DNA of 64,000 nucleotides from Solibacillus daqui (GTDB lineage Bacteria; Bacillota; Bacilli; Bacillales_A; Planococcaceae), in assembly GCF_028747805.1 (NCBI RefSeq), contig NZ_CP114887.1, positions 737,501 to 801,500 on the forward strand, given 5' to 3'. The position numbers and the translations under genes are program-made. Below the pieces are notes generated by a model. It was not told the DNA's origin. It saw only the letters and a program-made list of their open reading frames with translations, and searched no databases. Below, piece after piece: positions 36,460 through 44,332 of the stretch; positions within the stretch are counted from its first letter, which is position 1, and every line of letters begins with the position of its first letter.

Positions 36460-36488
36460 AGTCAAACTATCATCACTATAGTTTGACT
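36460..36488. promoter_or_regulatory. TetR operator palindrome
   Basis: AGTCAAACTAT (36460-36470), a 7-base spacer and the exact complement ATAGTTTGACT (36478-36488). It sits at about +12 to +40 of the SDR promoter, in the divergent region, as expected for a TetR-family repressor site. Confidence 0.8.
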
Positions 36489-36516
36489 TCTATTATTTAA
36501 AAGGGAGAGATGATGA

Positions 36517-37272
36517 ATGACACGATTAGCAAACAAAGTGGCAATTATTACAGGGGCTGCAAGCGGTCAAGGAGCAGAAGAAGCAAGATTATTTGCACGA
36601 GAAGGGGCAAAAGTAGTAGCAACAGACGTTCAGTTTGAACTATTAGAAAGCGTAGTAAAAGAAATAAACGAAAATGGAGGAGAAGCTATAGCTATTGCAC
36701 ATAATGTGACATCTGCTGATGATTGGAAAAATGTTGTGGATACAGCAGTAAAAGAGTTCGGAAAAATTGATATCCTTGTTAATAATGCAGGTATCACTGG
36801 TTTAATTACTCAGCAAATAGAGGATTTGGACGAGTCTACTTGGGATAAAATCCTTGATATCAATACTAAAGGACCATTCTTAGGCATAAAAGCTGTTCTA
36901 CCTGAAATGAAAAAAGTAGGTGGAGGTAGTATTGTCAATATTTCTTCTCTAGCCGGTATCAACGGTGTTGGAAACGCTGCTTACAATAGCTCAAAAGGTG
37001 GGCTTCGACTTTTAACAAAAAATGTTGCACTCGATTACGGTAAATACAATATCCGTGTCAATTCAGTACATCCAGGCACAATTGAAACTCCGATGATTGA
37101 AATGTTTACAAATAACAAAGAAGTAAGAGAAGCGACCGTAGCTGGTATACCATTGAATGTACTTGGGCAACCATCTGATATTGCCTATGGTGTTCTCTAC
37201 TTAGCTTCAGATGAATCCAAATTTGTTACTGGTATTGAATTAATTATTGACGGCGGTTCTATATTACATTAA
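36517..37272 (+). CDS. SDR-family oxidoreductase under TetR control
   Basis: A 251-residue classical short-chain dehydrogenase. Cofactor motif TGAASGQG (residues 12-19) with VVATDVQFE (Asp, NAD-preferring), NNAG at about 89-92, catalytic Ser in NISSLAG and YNSSK at about 155-159. The ending ELIIDGGSILH fits 3-alpha/20-beta hydroxysteroid dehydrogenase-like relatives; the substrate is not identifiable. GGGAGAGATG provides the ribosome site. The TetR operator upstream implies induction by a small molecule, perhaps its substrate. Confidence 0.92.
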   Translation: MTRLANKVAIITGAASGQGAEEARLFAREGAKVVATDVQFELLESVVKEINENGGEAIAIAHNVTSADDWKNVVDTAVKEFGKIDILVNNAGITGLITQQIEDLDESTWDKILDINTKGPFLGIKAVLPEMKKVGGGSIVNISSLAGINGVGNAAYNSSKGGLRLLTKNVALDYGKYNIRVNSVHPGTIETPMIEMFTNNKEVREATVAGIPLNVLGQPSDIAYGVLYLASDESKFVTGIELIIDGGSILH

Positions 37273-37277
37273 TAGAA

Positions 37278-37306
37278 AAAGGCGTATTCTTCATGAATAT
37301 GCCTTT
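37278..37306 (+). terminator. Terminator-like hairpin after the SDR gene
   Basis: AAAGGCGTATTC pairs with GAATATGCCTTT (one G-U pair). The T tract is short. Confidence 0.6.
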
Positions 37307-37345
37307 GCACGTTGTTGAAAAACAACCTTGTCAAAGAAATCCCTA

Positions 37346-37372
37346 TGAATTTTCACAGGGATTTTTTGAATT
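37346..37372 (+). terminator. Second terminator-like hairpin
   Basis: AAATCCCT and AGGGATTT arms around a 12-base loop, followed by TTTT. It lies at the end of the transposase remnant, which is on the other strand. Confidence 0.55.
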
Positions 37373-37715
37373 ATTCAAAAGAATCTTCTATTATTTGATA
37401 TGTGAGATGGAGCCCAACTTGTTTTAGTGAACGGAGCTTGGCCCATTTCTTAAGGTTTTGAATGAGTACGATCATCAAAACTTGAGTTTTTACTTTGGGA
37501 ATACCACGGTATCTGGCATAACAGAGACCGTGGTATTTTTTGCTATGGGCGAAGTTTAGTTCAATCGTTTGTGGTCGGACAGCCCTTAACACTTTCCCTT
37601 TCCATGATAATCTCATTTCTCTTAGGCAATCATAGGTTTTTTGATGAATGGAAATTCTTAAAACACGGTCTTTTTTGTTTAAAGCGAACGGACAGTTTTG
37701 GCAGCTTAAACCCAC
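37371..37715 (-). pseudogene. IS1182-family transposase, C-terminal fragment
   Basis: About 110 codons resemble the C-terminus of IS1182-type transposases: the cysteine knuckle CQNCPFA, then VRPQTIELNFAHSKKYHGLCYARYRGIPKVKTQ and the LIQNLKKWA tail (NLKKW). The catalytic DDE core and the N-terminus are absent, so it is a truncated relic. The 5' side ends in a hairpin that shares its core with 35522-35564. It marks past insertion activity beside the TetR/SDR and iron-transport genes. Confidence 0.75.
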
Positions 37716-37752
37716 ATATTTTGATCAATCTTTGTTCAAAACGCGTGGGTTT
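37708..37752. repeat. Hairpin sharing a core with 35522-35564
   Basis: AAACCCAC and GTGGGTTT outer arms flank the core TTTTGA-TCAATCTTTGT-TCAAAA. The loop differs by one base from the other copy, while the outer stem is unrelated but still paired. Confidence 0.7.
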
Positions 37753-38087
37753 CTTCTATATATAATCAACCTTTTCAGACATTTTTTTCTATAATAATTA
37801 TAGCTGAATTATGTACATGATTTTTATCTGTAAGCTTCCCGTAGGATATTGGGTAAGTAAAATGAGAATTGAATGTAGAACAGTTCGTAGCCCCCATTCA
37901 ATCAACGCAATATTTAACAAGGCACCTCCGATTCAATGGACATATTAAATGAGGTGGTTACTTTTAAATGATGCTTGTATTGTTCCCGAAAGAGTCGGCA
38001 TTTTTATTAAATTCAACTACGTTCTGAACCTTTCGTTCCAAATATTTGATTATATGTTTTAAATAACAAATGTAATTATGCAAAGGA
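37753..38087. other. Gene-free stretch before the iron transporter
   Basis: AT-rich, no supported ORF, RNA or operator seen. Confidence 0.4.
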
Positions 38088-38088
38088 C

Positions 38089-38178
38089 AAGGATTTGAAT
38101 ACGACAGAGCCCATCCATCAAGGGATGCAGGAAAAAGCAACGGAATTTAAAAAGGGTGGTAGTCAACTGTATCAGTAA
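38089..38178 (+). pseudogene. Possible C-terminal gene fragment (ThiC-like tail)
   Basis: An open stretch without start or ribosome site reads KDLNTTEPIHQGMQEKATEF then KKGGSQLYQ and stop. The GMQEKATEFKKGGSQLYQ ending resembles, from memory, the C-terminus of Bacillales phosphomethylpyrimidine synthase. The rest of such a gene is not upstream. It could be a recombination scar; the identification is weak. Confidence 0.25.
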
Positions 38179-38271
38179 TCATGACTCAACTTTCGGCTAA
38201 CCCTTGGCTTACTTATTTCGATTGTGAAAAAAGAATGAGGAATGCCAAAATAATAAATAATGATTACTATA

Positions 38272-38299
38272 TTGACTTTTCTTCGCATATCCTTATAAT
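38272..38299 (+). promoter_or_regulatory. Sigma-A promoter of the iron transporter operon
   Basis: TTGACT (38272-38277) and a perfect TATAAT (38294-38299) are 16 bases apart. Confidence 0.75.
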
Positions 38300-38305
38300 T
38301 GCTTA

Positions 38306-38320
38306 TGATAATCATTTTCA
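38306..38320 (+). promoter_or_regulatory. Fur box
   Basis: TGATAATCATTTTCA matches the 7-1-7 Fur consensus (TGATAATNATTATCA) with one mismatch, 6 bases after the -10 box. Iron-loaded Fur would repress the transporter operon. Confidence 0.85.
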
Positions 38321-38349
38321 ACAATTTATTTGGATAGGAGAAGTATATC

Positions 38350-39423
38350 GTGAAAAAATTAATTGCATTTGTAGCATTAAGTGCTCTATTTTTATTAGCA
38401 GCATGTAATGATAGCAGTTCTACAACTCAAAAAAATTCAGAAGGAAAAAAAGATAGCTCTCAGGAAGAGTCAAAGGAAGTAAATTTATATACAAGCCGTC
38501 ATTATGATGTTGATGATACATTATATAAAGAATTTGAAAAAGAAACTGGTATTAAAGTAAATGTCATTAAAGGTGAACCAGATGAACTACTAGAGCGCAT
38601 TAAGCGTGAAGGTAATGCATCAAAGGCAGATTTATTTTTAACATCTGATGCAGCCCGCCTATTCCGTGCCAAAGAAGACGGACTTTTACAAGCTGTTTCG
38701 AGTGACACATTAGATAAGCAAGTACCGGGAAATTTCCAAGATACAGATCAAATGTGGTACGGTTTAACAAAGCGAGCTCGTGTTATCGTTTACAATAAAG
38801 AAACAGTAAAACCAGAAGAACTTTCAACTTACGAAGCTTTAACAGAAGCACAATGGAAGAACCGTGTACTTGTTCGCAGTTCTGAAAATGTCTACAACCA
38901 ATCATTACTTGCTTCAATGATCGAAATTAATGGTGAAGAAAAGGCTAAAGAGTGGGCAAATGGCCTTGTAACAAACTTCGCTCGTAATCCAGAAGGTGGG
39001 GATCGAGACCAAGCAAAAGCGATTGCTGCTGGTATTGGTGACGTTGCCATTATGAACACTTATTATTACGGACAAATGTTAAACTCTACTGACCCTGAAG
39101 AAGTGAAAGTTGCAGAAAGCTTAGGCGTATTCTTCCCTAACCAAGACACAACAGGAGCACATGTAAACATTAGTGGTGCTGGTGTAATTAAAACTTCAAA
39201 AAATAAAGATAATGCAATAAAATTATTAGAGTATTTAACTGCTCCTGAAGCACAGACTGTTTTTGCAGAGACAAACTATGAATACCCAGTAAATCCGGAA
39301 GCAACATCCTCAGAGCTACTTAAGTCATGGGGCGAATTCAAAGAGCAAGATATTCCACTTTCTACTTTAGGGGATCACAACTCAAAAGCTGTTATGATCT
39401 TCAATGAGGTAGGTTGGAAATAA
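38350..39423 (+). CDS. Ferric-iron ABC transporter, substrate-binding lipoprotein (FbpA-type)
   Basis: A 357-residue extracellular binding protein: signal MKKLIAFVALSALFLLAAC with lipobox LAAC (Cys19), then EVNLYTSRHYDVDDTLYKEFEKETGIKVN, typical of the FbpA/AfuA cluster. The NTYYYGQML segment supplies the tandem tyrosines that bind Fe3+ in this family. GTG 38350 follows GGATAGGAG. A hairpin between this gene and the permease probably keeps the binding protein in excess. Fur box and promoter upstream fit iron-starvation induction. Confidence 0.9.
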   Translation: MKKLIAFVALSALFLLAACNDSSSTTQKNSEGKKDSSQEESKEVNLYTSRHYDVDDTLYKEFEKETGIKVNVIKGEPDELLERIKREGNASKADLFLTSDAARLFRAKEDGLLQAVSSDTLDKQVPGNFQDTDQMWYGLTKRARVIVYNKETVKPEELSTYEALTEAQWKNRVLVRSSENVYNQSLLASMIEINGEEKAKEWANGLVTNFARNPEGGDRDQAKAIAAGIGDVAIMNTYYYGQMLNSTDPEEVKVAESLGVFFPNQDTTGAHVNISGAGVIKTSKNKDNAIKLLEYLTAPEAQTVFAETNYEYPVNPEATSSELLKSWGEFKEQDIPLSTLGDHNSKAVMIFNEVGWK

Positions 39424-39436
39424 CAAGTAAGATTAA

Positions 39437-39462
39437 ACCCTTGTTGCGTGTTGCAGCAAGGG
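39437..39462 (+). terminator. Intercistronic hairpin between binding protein and permease
   Basis: CCCTTG and CAAGGG arms (with an inner TGC/GCA) lie 13 bases after the stop codon. Partial termination here would lower permease expression. Confidence 0.5.
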
Positions 39463-39494
39463 CTTTCTTGCTCTATATCGAGGTGACAATTAAT

Positions 39495-41120
39495 ATGCGG
39501 AAGTTCTTTAGCAAAATGAATATCTGGTCATTTTCGGCAATAGGTATCATCCTATTTCTTGTTGGTCCCAATATTACAATTATAGAGGGGCTCTTTACGC
39601 CTGAAAATGAAAATTGGGCACATATTAAAGAATATATTTTAGCTGACTTTATACGTGCATCATTTATTCTAGTATTTTTCACAGGTATTTTAACGATTGT
39701 ATTAGGTACAAGTCTTGCGTGGCTCATCGCTCAGTATGATTTTCCTTTGCGTAGCTTTTATAAATGGGCACTTATTTTACCCTTGTCTATTCCACCATTT
39801 ATTGCAGCCTATACGTATCATGGCATATTGAATTATACAGGTGTTGTTCAAACAACATTACGAAACAAGCTACATGTAGAAGTTAATGCCACTTACTTTG
39901 ATATTATGAACATGCCAGGTGCAATTTTTATTTATACGATGTTTTTGTTTCCCTACGTTTATACAATTGTGCGTGTATTTTTATCACAGCAGTCTGCAAC
40001 TTTAATCGAAAGTGCAAGGATGCTTGGAAAAGGACCCTTCAAAATTTTCTTACAAGTAGTAGTCCCGATATCCCGAGCGGCAATTGTTGGTGGGGTGAGC
40101 TTAGTTATTTTAGAGGTATTAAATGACTATGGGGTAGTAAAATATTTCGGTATCCAAACATTTAGTACGGCTATTTTCCAAACTTGGTTTGGTTTAGGTG
40201 ATATTGATACCTCTTTAAAGCTAGCTGCCTCACTTATGGGATTTGTTATTTTGATCTTAATTATCGAGAAGGTGCTACGTGGGCGAAAGCAGTTTAGCTA
40301 TGCTACTACTAAAATCAGACCGTTAAAACTTGTGAAATTACGCGGTGGTAAGGCAGTATTCGCAACACTATATTGTTCAATTATTTTCAGTCTGAGTTTT
40401 TTAATCCCAGTTATTCAGCTAATAGATTGGTTTATTTTAACATTTGGTCATATCCCATTCCAAGACTTTTATATTTATGTAAAAAATTCGATCATCGTTG
40501 CAGGGGTTAGTGCAACCATTATTATTATATTTGCACTAATTATCGGGAACTTTAATCGGCTTTTTCAAGGGCGTATTACAAAAGTATTGACTCGACTATC
40601 TGTTTTAGGTTATTCGATTCCTGGGGCTGTTATAGCGGTAGCTGTTGTCACTGCTTTTATTCAACTAGACGAGTGGCTGTCACCTCTTTATTTAAAGTTA
40701 GGACTCGATTCCACACTTGTACTTAGTGTCAGCATTGTGATGCTGATTGCTGCCTATATAGTACGTTTCTTTGCAATTGGCTTTAACTCTATTGAGGCTG
40801 GCTACGAGAAAATTGGTACGAATTTCCGAGATGCTTCAAGGCTTTTAGGGACGGGCATTACAAAAACCTTTTTTAAGGTAGATGTTCCAATGATGAAAGG
40901 TGCGATTATTAGCGGCTTCATTTTAGTGTTTATTGATATTATGAAGGAAATTCCATTAACACTCATTTTACGACCATTTAATTTTGATACCCTTGCTACT
41001 AAGGCCTTTCAATATGCAAGTGATGAAAAAATCATGGAAGCCTCTCAAGCATCGTTATTCATTATTGTAATTAGTGCCATTGCAATTTTTATTTTTAATA
41101 AGCTACTGGAAAAGGAGTAA
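39495..41120 (+). CDS. Ferric-iron ABC transporter, fused permease (FbpB-type)
   Basis: A 541-residue inner-membrane protein made of two tandem permease halves with about 12 helices. Each half carries the EAA-type loop for the ATPase: ESARMLGKGPFKIFLQVVVPIS (about 190) and RDASRLLGTGITKTFFKVDVPM (about 455). This double-permease architecture is typical of FbpB/ThiP-like iron transporters. ATG 39495 is chosen because GAGGTG precedes it; longer in-frame starts would cover the hairpin. Followed directly by the ATPase. Confidence 0.9.
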   Translation: MRKFFSKMNIWSFSAIGIILFLVGPNITIIEGLFTPENENWAHIKEYILADFIRASFILVFFTGILTIVLGTSLAWLIAQYDFPLRSFYKWALILPLSIPPFIAAYTYHGILNYTGVVQTTLRNKLHVEVNATYFDIMNMPGAIFIYTMFLFPYVYTIVRVFLSQQSATLIESARMLGKGPFKIFLQVVVPISRAAIVGGVSLVILEVLNDYGVVKYFGIQTFSTAIFQTWFGLGDIDTSLKLAASLMGFVILILIIEKVLRGRKQFSYATTKIRPLKLVKLRGGKAVFATLYCSIIFSLSFLIPVIQLIDWFILTFGHIPFQDFYIYVKNSIIVAGVSATIIIIFALIIGNFNRLFQGRITKVLTRLSVLGYSIPGAVIAVAVVTAFIQLDEWLSPLYLKLGLDSTLVLSVSIVMLIAAYIVRFFAIGFNSIEAGYEKIGTNFRDASRLLGTGITKTFFKVDVPMMKGAIISGFILVFIDIMKEIPLTLILRPFNFDTLATKAFQYASDEKIMEASQASLFIIVISAIAIFIFNKLLEKE

Positions 41121-41127
41121 AGCTAAC

Positions 41128-41832
41128 ATGTACTTATCTATTGAAAATTTATGCTTTTCATATCCTTCAGCAAAGGAAGAGACCATCCAATCATTTACGA
41201 TATCAATTGAAAAGGGCGATGTCATTTCAATTTTAGGACGAAGTGGAAGTGGTAAAAGTACGATATTGCGCATATTAGCAGGGTTAGAATATGCAAGTAA
41301 AGGCTCTTTTTGTATAAACGATGAAGTGATATTTGACAGTAAAACATTTATTCAACCAGAAAAACGTGATATTGGGATGGTGTTTCAAGATTATGCATTA
41401 TTTCCACATATGACTGTCGGTAAGAATATTTTATTCGGTATTGCACATTTAGCAAAAGAAGATCGACGTAAAAGATTAAAGGAAGTGTTAGAGCTGGTGG
41501 AAATGGAGGACTATGAAAATAGGTACCCTCATCAGTTGAGTGGCGGGCAGCAGCAGCGTATTGCGATTGCAAGAGCACTTGCACCAAACCCTCGTTTACT
41601 ATTATTAGACGAGCCTTTTAGTAACTTAGATACCGAGCTTCAAGTGAAAATTAGAAAAGAATTACGTGACATTTTAAAACGCGCAAATATTACATCAATT
41701 TTTGTTACGCATGATGAAGACGATGCCCACGTTATCGCTGATTTTATCGTGAAATTAAAAAACGGAAGAATCGAACAAATGGGAAATCCATGCGATATTT
41801 TAAAGGAAGAGACAAAGATCGTCTTCTCCTAG
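41128..41832 (+). CDS. Ferric-iron ABC transporter, ATP-binding protein (FbpC-type)
   Basis: A 234-residue ABC ATPase: Walker A GRSGSGKST, Q-loop VFQDYALFPH, signature LSGGQQQRIAIARALA, Walker B LLLLDEPFSNLD and H-loop VTHDED. It lacks the C-terminal regulatory domain of some FbpC proteins (about 350 aa). AAGGAG overlaps the permease stop codon, so translation is coupled. It completes a three-gene iron-uptake operon ended by the hairpin at 41889. Confidence 0.92.
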   Translation: MYLSIENLCFSYPSAKEETIQSFTISIEKGDVISILGRSGSGKSTILRILAGLEYASKGSFCINDEVIFDSKTFIQPEKRDIGMVFQDYALFPHMTVGKNILFGIAHLAKEDRRKRLKEVLELVEMEDYENRYPHQLSGGQQQRIAIARALAPNPRLLLLDEPFSNLDTELQVKIRKELRDILKRANITSIFVTHDEDDAHVIADFIVKLKNGRIEQMGNPCDILKEETKIVFS

Positions 41833-41888
41833 TTTGAGGGCTGTCTAAAAACCTCCATTAAAATTGAGAAGAGCAAACATTCATTTCT

Positions 41889-41925
41889 AAATCCTCATCA
41901 CCTATTAAATGGGCGATGAGGATTT
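41889..41925 (+). terminator. Terminator of the iron transporter operon
   Basis: AAATCCTCATC and GATGAGGATTT arms, followed by ATTGTT. The tail is weakly T-rich. Confidence 0.65.
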
Positions 41926-42022
41926 ATTGTTAAAAGTTCAGAAAGATAAATGATAAATCAAGGCTTTAAAAGAGCTCCTTTTCGAAAACTGTAAATCAGG
42001 CAAAAAGCCCTTATTTTAGTTA

Positions 42023-42052
42023 TTGACCTTCTGAAAAGCGTTATGCTAGAAT
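42023..42052 (+). promoter_or_regulatory. Promoter upstream of the acyl-carrier cassette
   Basis: TTGACC (42023-42028) and TAGAAT (42047-42052), 18 bases apart, with an extended TGC before the -10. It lies 390 bases before the first cassette gene. Confidence 0.6.
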
Positions 42053-42059
42053 CAAATCT

Positions 42060-42078
42060 GCAAATGATTCTCGTTATC
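42060..42078 (+). promoter_or_regulatory. Second Fur-like box
   Basis: GCAAATGATTCTCGTTATC matches 14 of 19 positions of the classic Fur consensus and starts 8 bases after the -10 box. No gene starts close by; the next is the carrier protein at 42445. Confidence 0.6.
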
Positions 42079-42300
42079 AAGAAAAGATAATGAAAATGTG
42101 CTAATAAGTGCTGTCTCGGTGAAAAATAACAGAATGATTGAATTGGGTAATCCATAATGGTTGCGCATTTTGTCTATTAATTCTTCCAACGATATTCTAA
42201 ATATTTTTCTTCGAGCTAGAGTGCTTTTTTTAGTACTTAATAAAATCGGGCTAAAGTGTGCATTATCCTCTACAAAAAAGTATAACTTCAGACAGATCTA

Positions 42301-42357
42301 ATATGGGTTAGGTTACCGTCAGGTGCATCATCTTCAAGATGTGGTTGCTGAACCCTA
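42301..42357 (+). other. Structured leader region of unknown type
   Basis: GGGTT...AACCC (outer), GCA...TGC and CATC-TTCAA-GATG (inner) form nested pairings within 60 bases, about 90 bases before the carrier-protein gene. It fits no riboswitch class I can recognise. Otherwise 42079-42444 holds no ORF. Confidence 0.35.
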
Positions 42358-42444
42358 GAAAATTTGTCAGATATAGAAACTATTTGAGCTAACAAGATTT
42401 TCACACAGATGCAGGAGAAACTAATTATTGAAAGGGTGTAAAAG

Positions 42445-42693
42445 ATGAGAAATATCGAAAAATATAGAAATGCATTTATCAATGTGCTGGACTTAGAGGA
42501 AGATGAGGTATGTGAAGATTTAGCACTTGGAGTAACAAGAGAATGGGATTCAATTGGACACATGACACTCATTTCTGAGATTGAGGATGTTTTTGATGTC
42601 TCATTAGATTCTGAATTGATTACAGAGTTCGATTCTTACTTGTCAGGAATGGAGCTATTGAAACGCTTGGGAGTAGACTTTATTAATGAATAG
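42445..42693 (+). CDS. Acyl/peptidyl carrier protein (DltC-like)
   Basis: An 82-residue carrier protein with the phosphopantetheine attachment site DSIGHM (Ser in REWDSIGHMTL, about residue 36) and helix IEDVFDVSL, as in ACP, PCP and DltC. It is the first gene of the cassette, overlapping the ligase by 8 bases, so carrier and loading enzyme are made together. AAAGGGTG is the ribosome site. It presumably carries an activated acyl or aminoacyl group as a thioester; the group is not known. Confidence 0.88.
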   Translation: MRNIEKYRNAFINVLDLEEDEVCEDLALGVTREWDSIGHMTLISEIEDVFDVSLDSELITEFDSYLSGMELLKRLGVDFINE

Positions 42694-44080
42694 TTTCAAA
42701 AAATTTGAGGAGTTTGGGAACCGCACTGCTGTATATGCTGAACGAGAATATTCTTACTCTGAAATGATAGAAATTGCTGACGCTATCTGTGGTAAAGTAG
42801 GTGAACGAACGCTCGTTTTTTGTTTATGTTCAAATAATAAAGAGTCTTTATTTGGTTACGTGGGCTTTATTAGAGGTGGTGTTGTACCTGTACTTTTGGA
42901 TGCATCCATCCATATTGATCGGTTGCGCAGACTGATTAACCTTTATAAGCCTACATACATTTGGGCGAGTAGTGAAAATCAAGACCTTTTAAAAGTAATG
43001 GATAGTTCATTTGTGTTTGGAGATTACACATTATATAAGTGTCCGACATTTTTCCAACATGATCTTGATGAACATCTTGCGCTCCTTTTAACAACCTCAG
43101 GAAGTACAGGTAGCCCAAAATTTGTTCGCTTGAGTTATGAAAATATTTTCAAAAATGCTGAATCCATAGCGAAGTACCTTGACATCAATGCAGACGATAA
43201 ACCGATAACAACACTTCCAATGAACTACTCCTATGGTCTTTCTATCATCAATAGTCATTTCATATGTGGGGCGACGATAATTGTAACGGATGCATCTATC
43301 ATTAAAAAAGAGTTTTGGGACTTATGTAGAGAGCAACGAGTAACAACTTTTGGAGGAGTTCCTTTCATATATGAGATGCTTAATAGGCTGAAGTTTGAAG
43401 AGTTTAATCTTCCGAGTTTAAAAAAATTAACTCAAGCAGGTGGAAAATTAAGTTCAACTCTATCGTCCAAGTTTGCTAAAGTATGTAATCAGAAAGGAAT
43501 TCAATTTTTTACCATGTACGGTCAAACTGAAGCAACGGCGCGGATGACCTATTTACCATGTGAAAAAAATCTCGATAAAGTCGGAAGTATTGGTATTGCC
43601 ATTCCAGATGGAGAACTGATTCTGCAAGATGATACTGGCAACAAAATTACAGAGCCTAATGTTATTGGCGAATTGATATACAAAGGAGCAAATGTTTCTT
43701 TGGGGTATGCTGAGTCGTTTTTCGATCTTTCGAAAAAAGATGAGAACAACGGTATTTTGCAAACAGGTGATTTGGCTTACTTTGATCAGGATGGGTATTA
43801 TTTTATATCTGGCCGAATCAAAAGAATGATTAAAGTCTACGGAAACCGTATCAGCCTAGATGAAGTTGAAGGACTTTTAAATGAGCATGGTCATGATTGT
43901 ATCTGCGCTGGGACGGATGACCAAATGTATATTTACACATTAAAAGAAGATCGTGTTCAAATTAAAAAAATAATTAAGGAAAAATTAAACTTAAAGGGCT
44001 TTGAAATTATGAGAATTGAGGAAATCCCACGTAATCATTTTGGAAAAATCCTCTATTCTGAGTTACCTAAATATGGATAA
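42686..44080 (+). CDS. AMP-dependent ligase loading the carrier protein (DltA-like)
   Basis: A 464-residue ANL-superfamily enzyme. Motifs: A3 LLLTTSGSTGSPKFVRLS (about 138), A5 FTMYGQTEATARMTYLP (about 273), A7 LQTGDLAYFDQDGYYFISGRIKRMIKVYG and A10 lysine in HFGKILYSEL. It is shorter than typical DltA (about 500 aa). It should adenylate a carboxylic or amino acid and transfer it to the adjacent carrier. GGA-type specificity residues cannot be decoded by eye, so D-alanine is possible but not shown. Confidence 0.88.
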   Translation: MNSFKKFEEFGNRTAVYAEREYSYSEMIEIADAICGKVGERTLVFCLCSNNKESLFGYVGFIRGGVVPVLLDASIHIDRLRRLINLYKPTYIWASSENQDLLKVMDSSFVFGDYTLYKCPTFFQHDLDEHLALLLTTSGSTGSPKFVRLSYENIFKNAESIAKYLDINADDKPITTLPMNYSYGLSIINSHFICGATIIVTDASIIKKEFWDLCREQRVTTFGGVPFIYEMLNRLKFEEFNLPSLKKLTQAGGKLSSTLSSKFAKVCNQKGIQFFTMYGQTEATARMTYLPCEKNLDKVGSIGIAIPDGELILQDDTGNKITEPNVIGELIYKGANVSLGYAESFFDLSKKDENNGILQTGDLAYFDQDGYYFISGRIKRMIKVYGNRISLDEVEGLLNEHGHDCICAGTDDQMYIYTLKEDRVQIKKIIKEKLNLKGFEIMRIEEIPRNHFGKILYSELPKYG

Positions 44081-44332
44081 TTTATAATCACCTGAACCCG
44101 TAACAGGAAATGTGATACACGTGACAAAACCTAAAATACTGAGATCTAAAACTGAGTGTGCACCTTCCAGGTGAAACATTGAAATAAAGTGAAGCCTACA
44201 TTAGTACATGGTTTATTAGTTCTTAAGCGTTTCGTCGAGACATTTCAGGGTTTCACGGAACTTGGACAACTTTAGGATTATTTTGCCTCGTTTTTTGAAA
44301 AATCTTAAGTTTATTTTTTATCAGGTGATTGG
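44081..44332. other. Unusually long gap inside the cassette
   Basis: About 250 bases separate the ligase and MBOAT genes. A CACCT-TCC-AGGTG hairpin is visible near 44160, but there is no ORF or clear terminator. Either two transcripts exist or a regulatory RNA element lies here. Confidence 0.4.

Noticed and set aside
38181..38408. 75-codon ORF over the iron-operon promoter
   Set aside because: It covers the -35/-10 boxes, the Fur box and the start of the binding-protein gene, so it is a chance frame.
42301..42357. c-di-GMP or other known riboswitch class
   Set aside because: Nested stems are visible but none of the conserved loop sequences of known classes could be matched.
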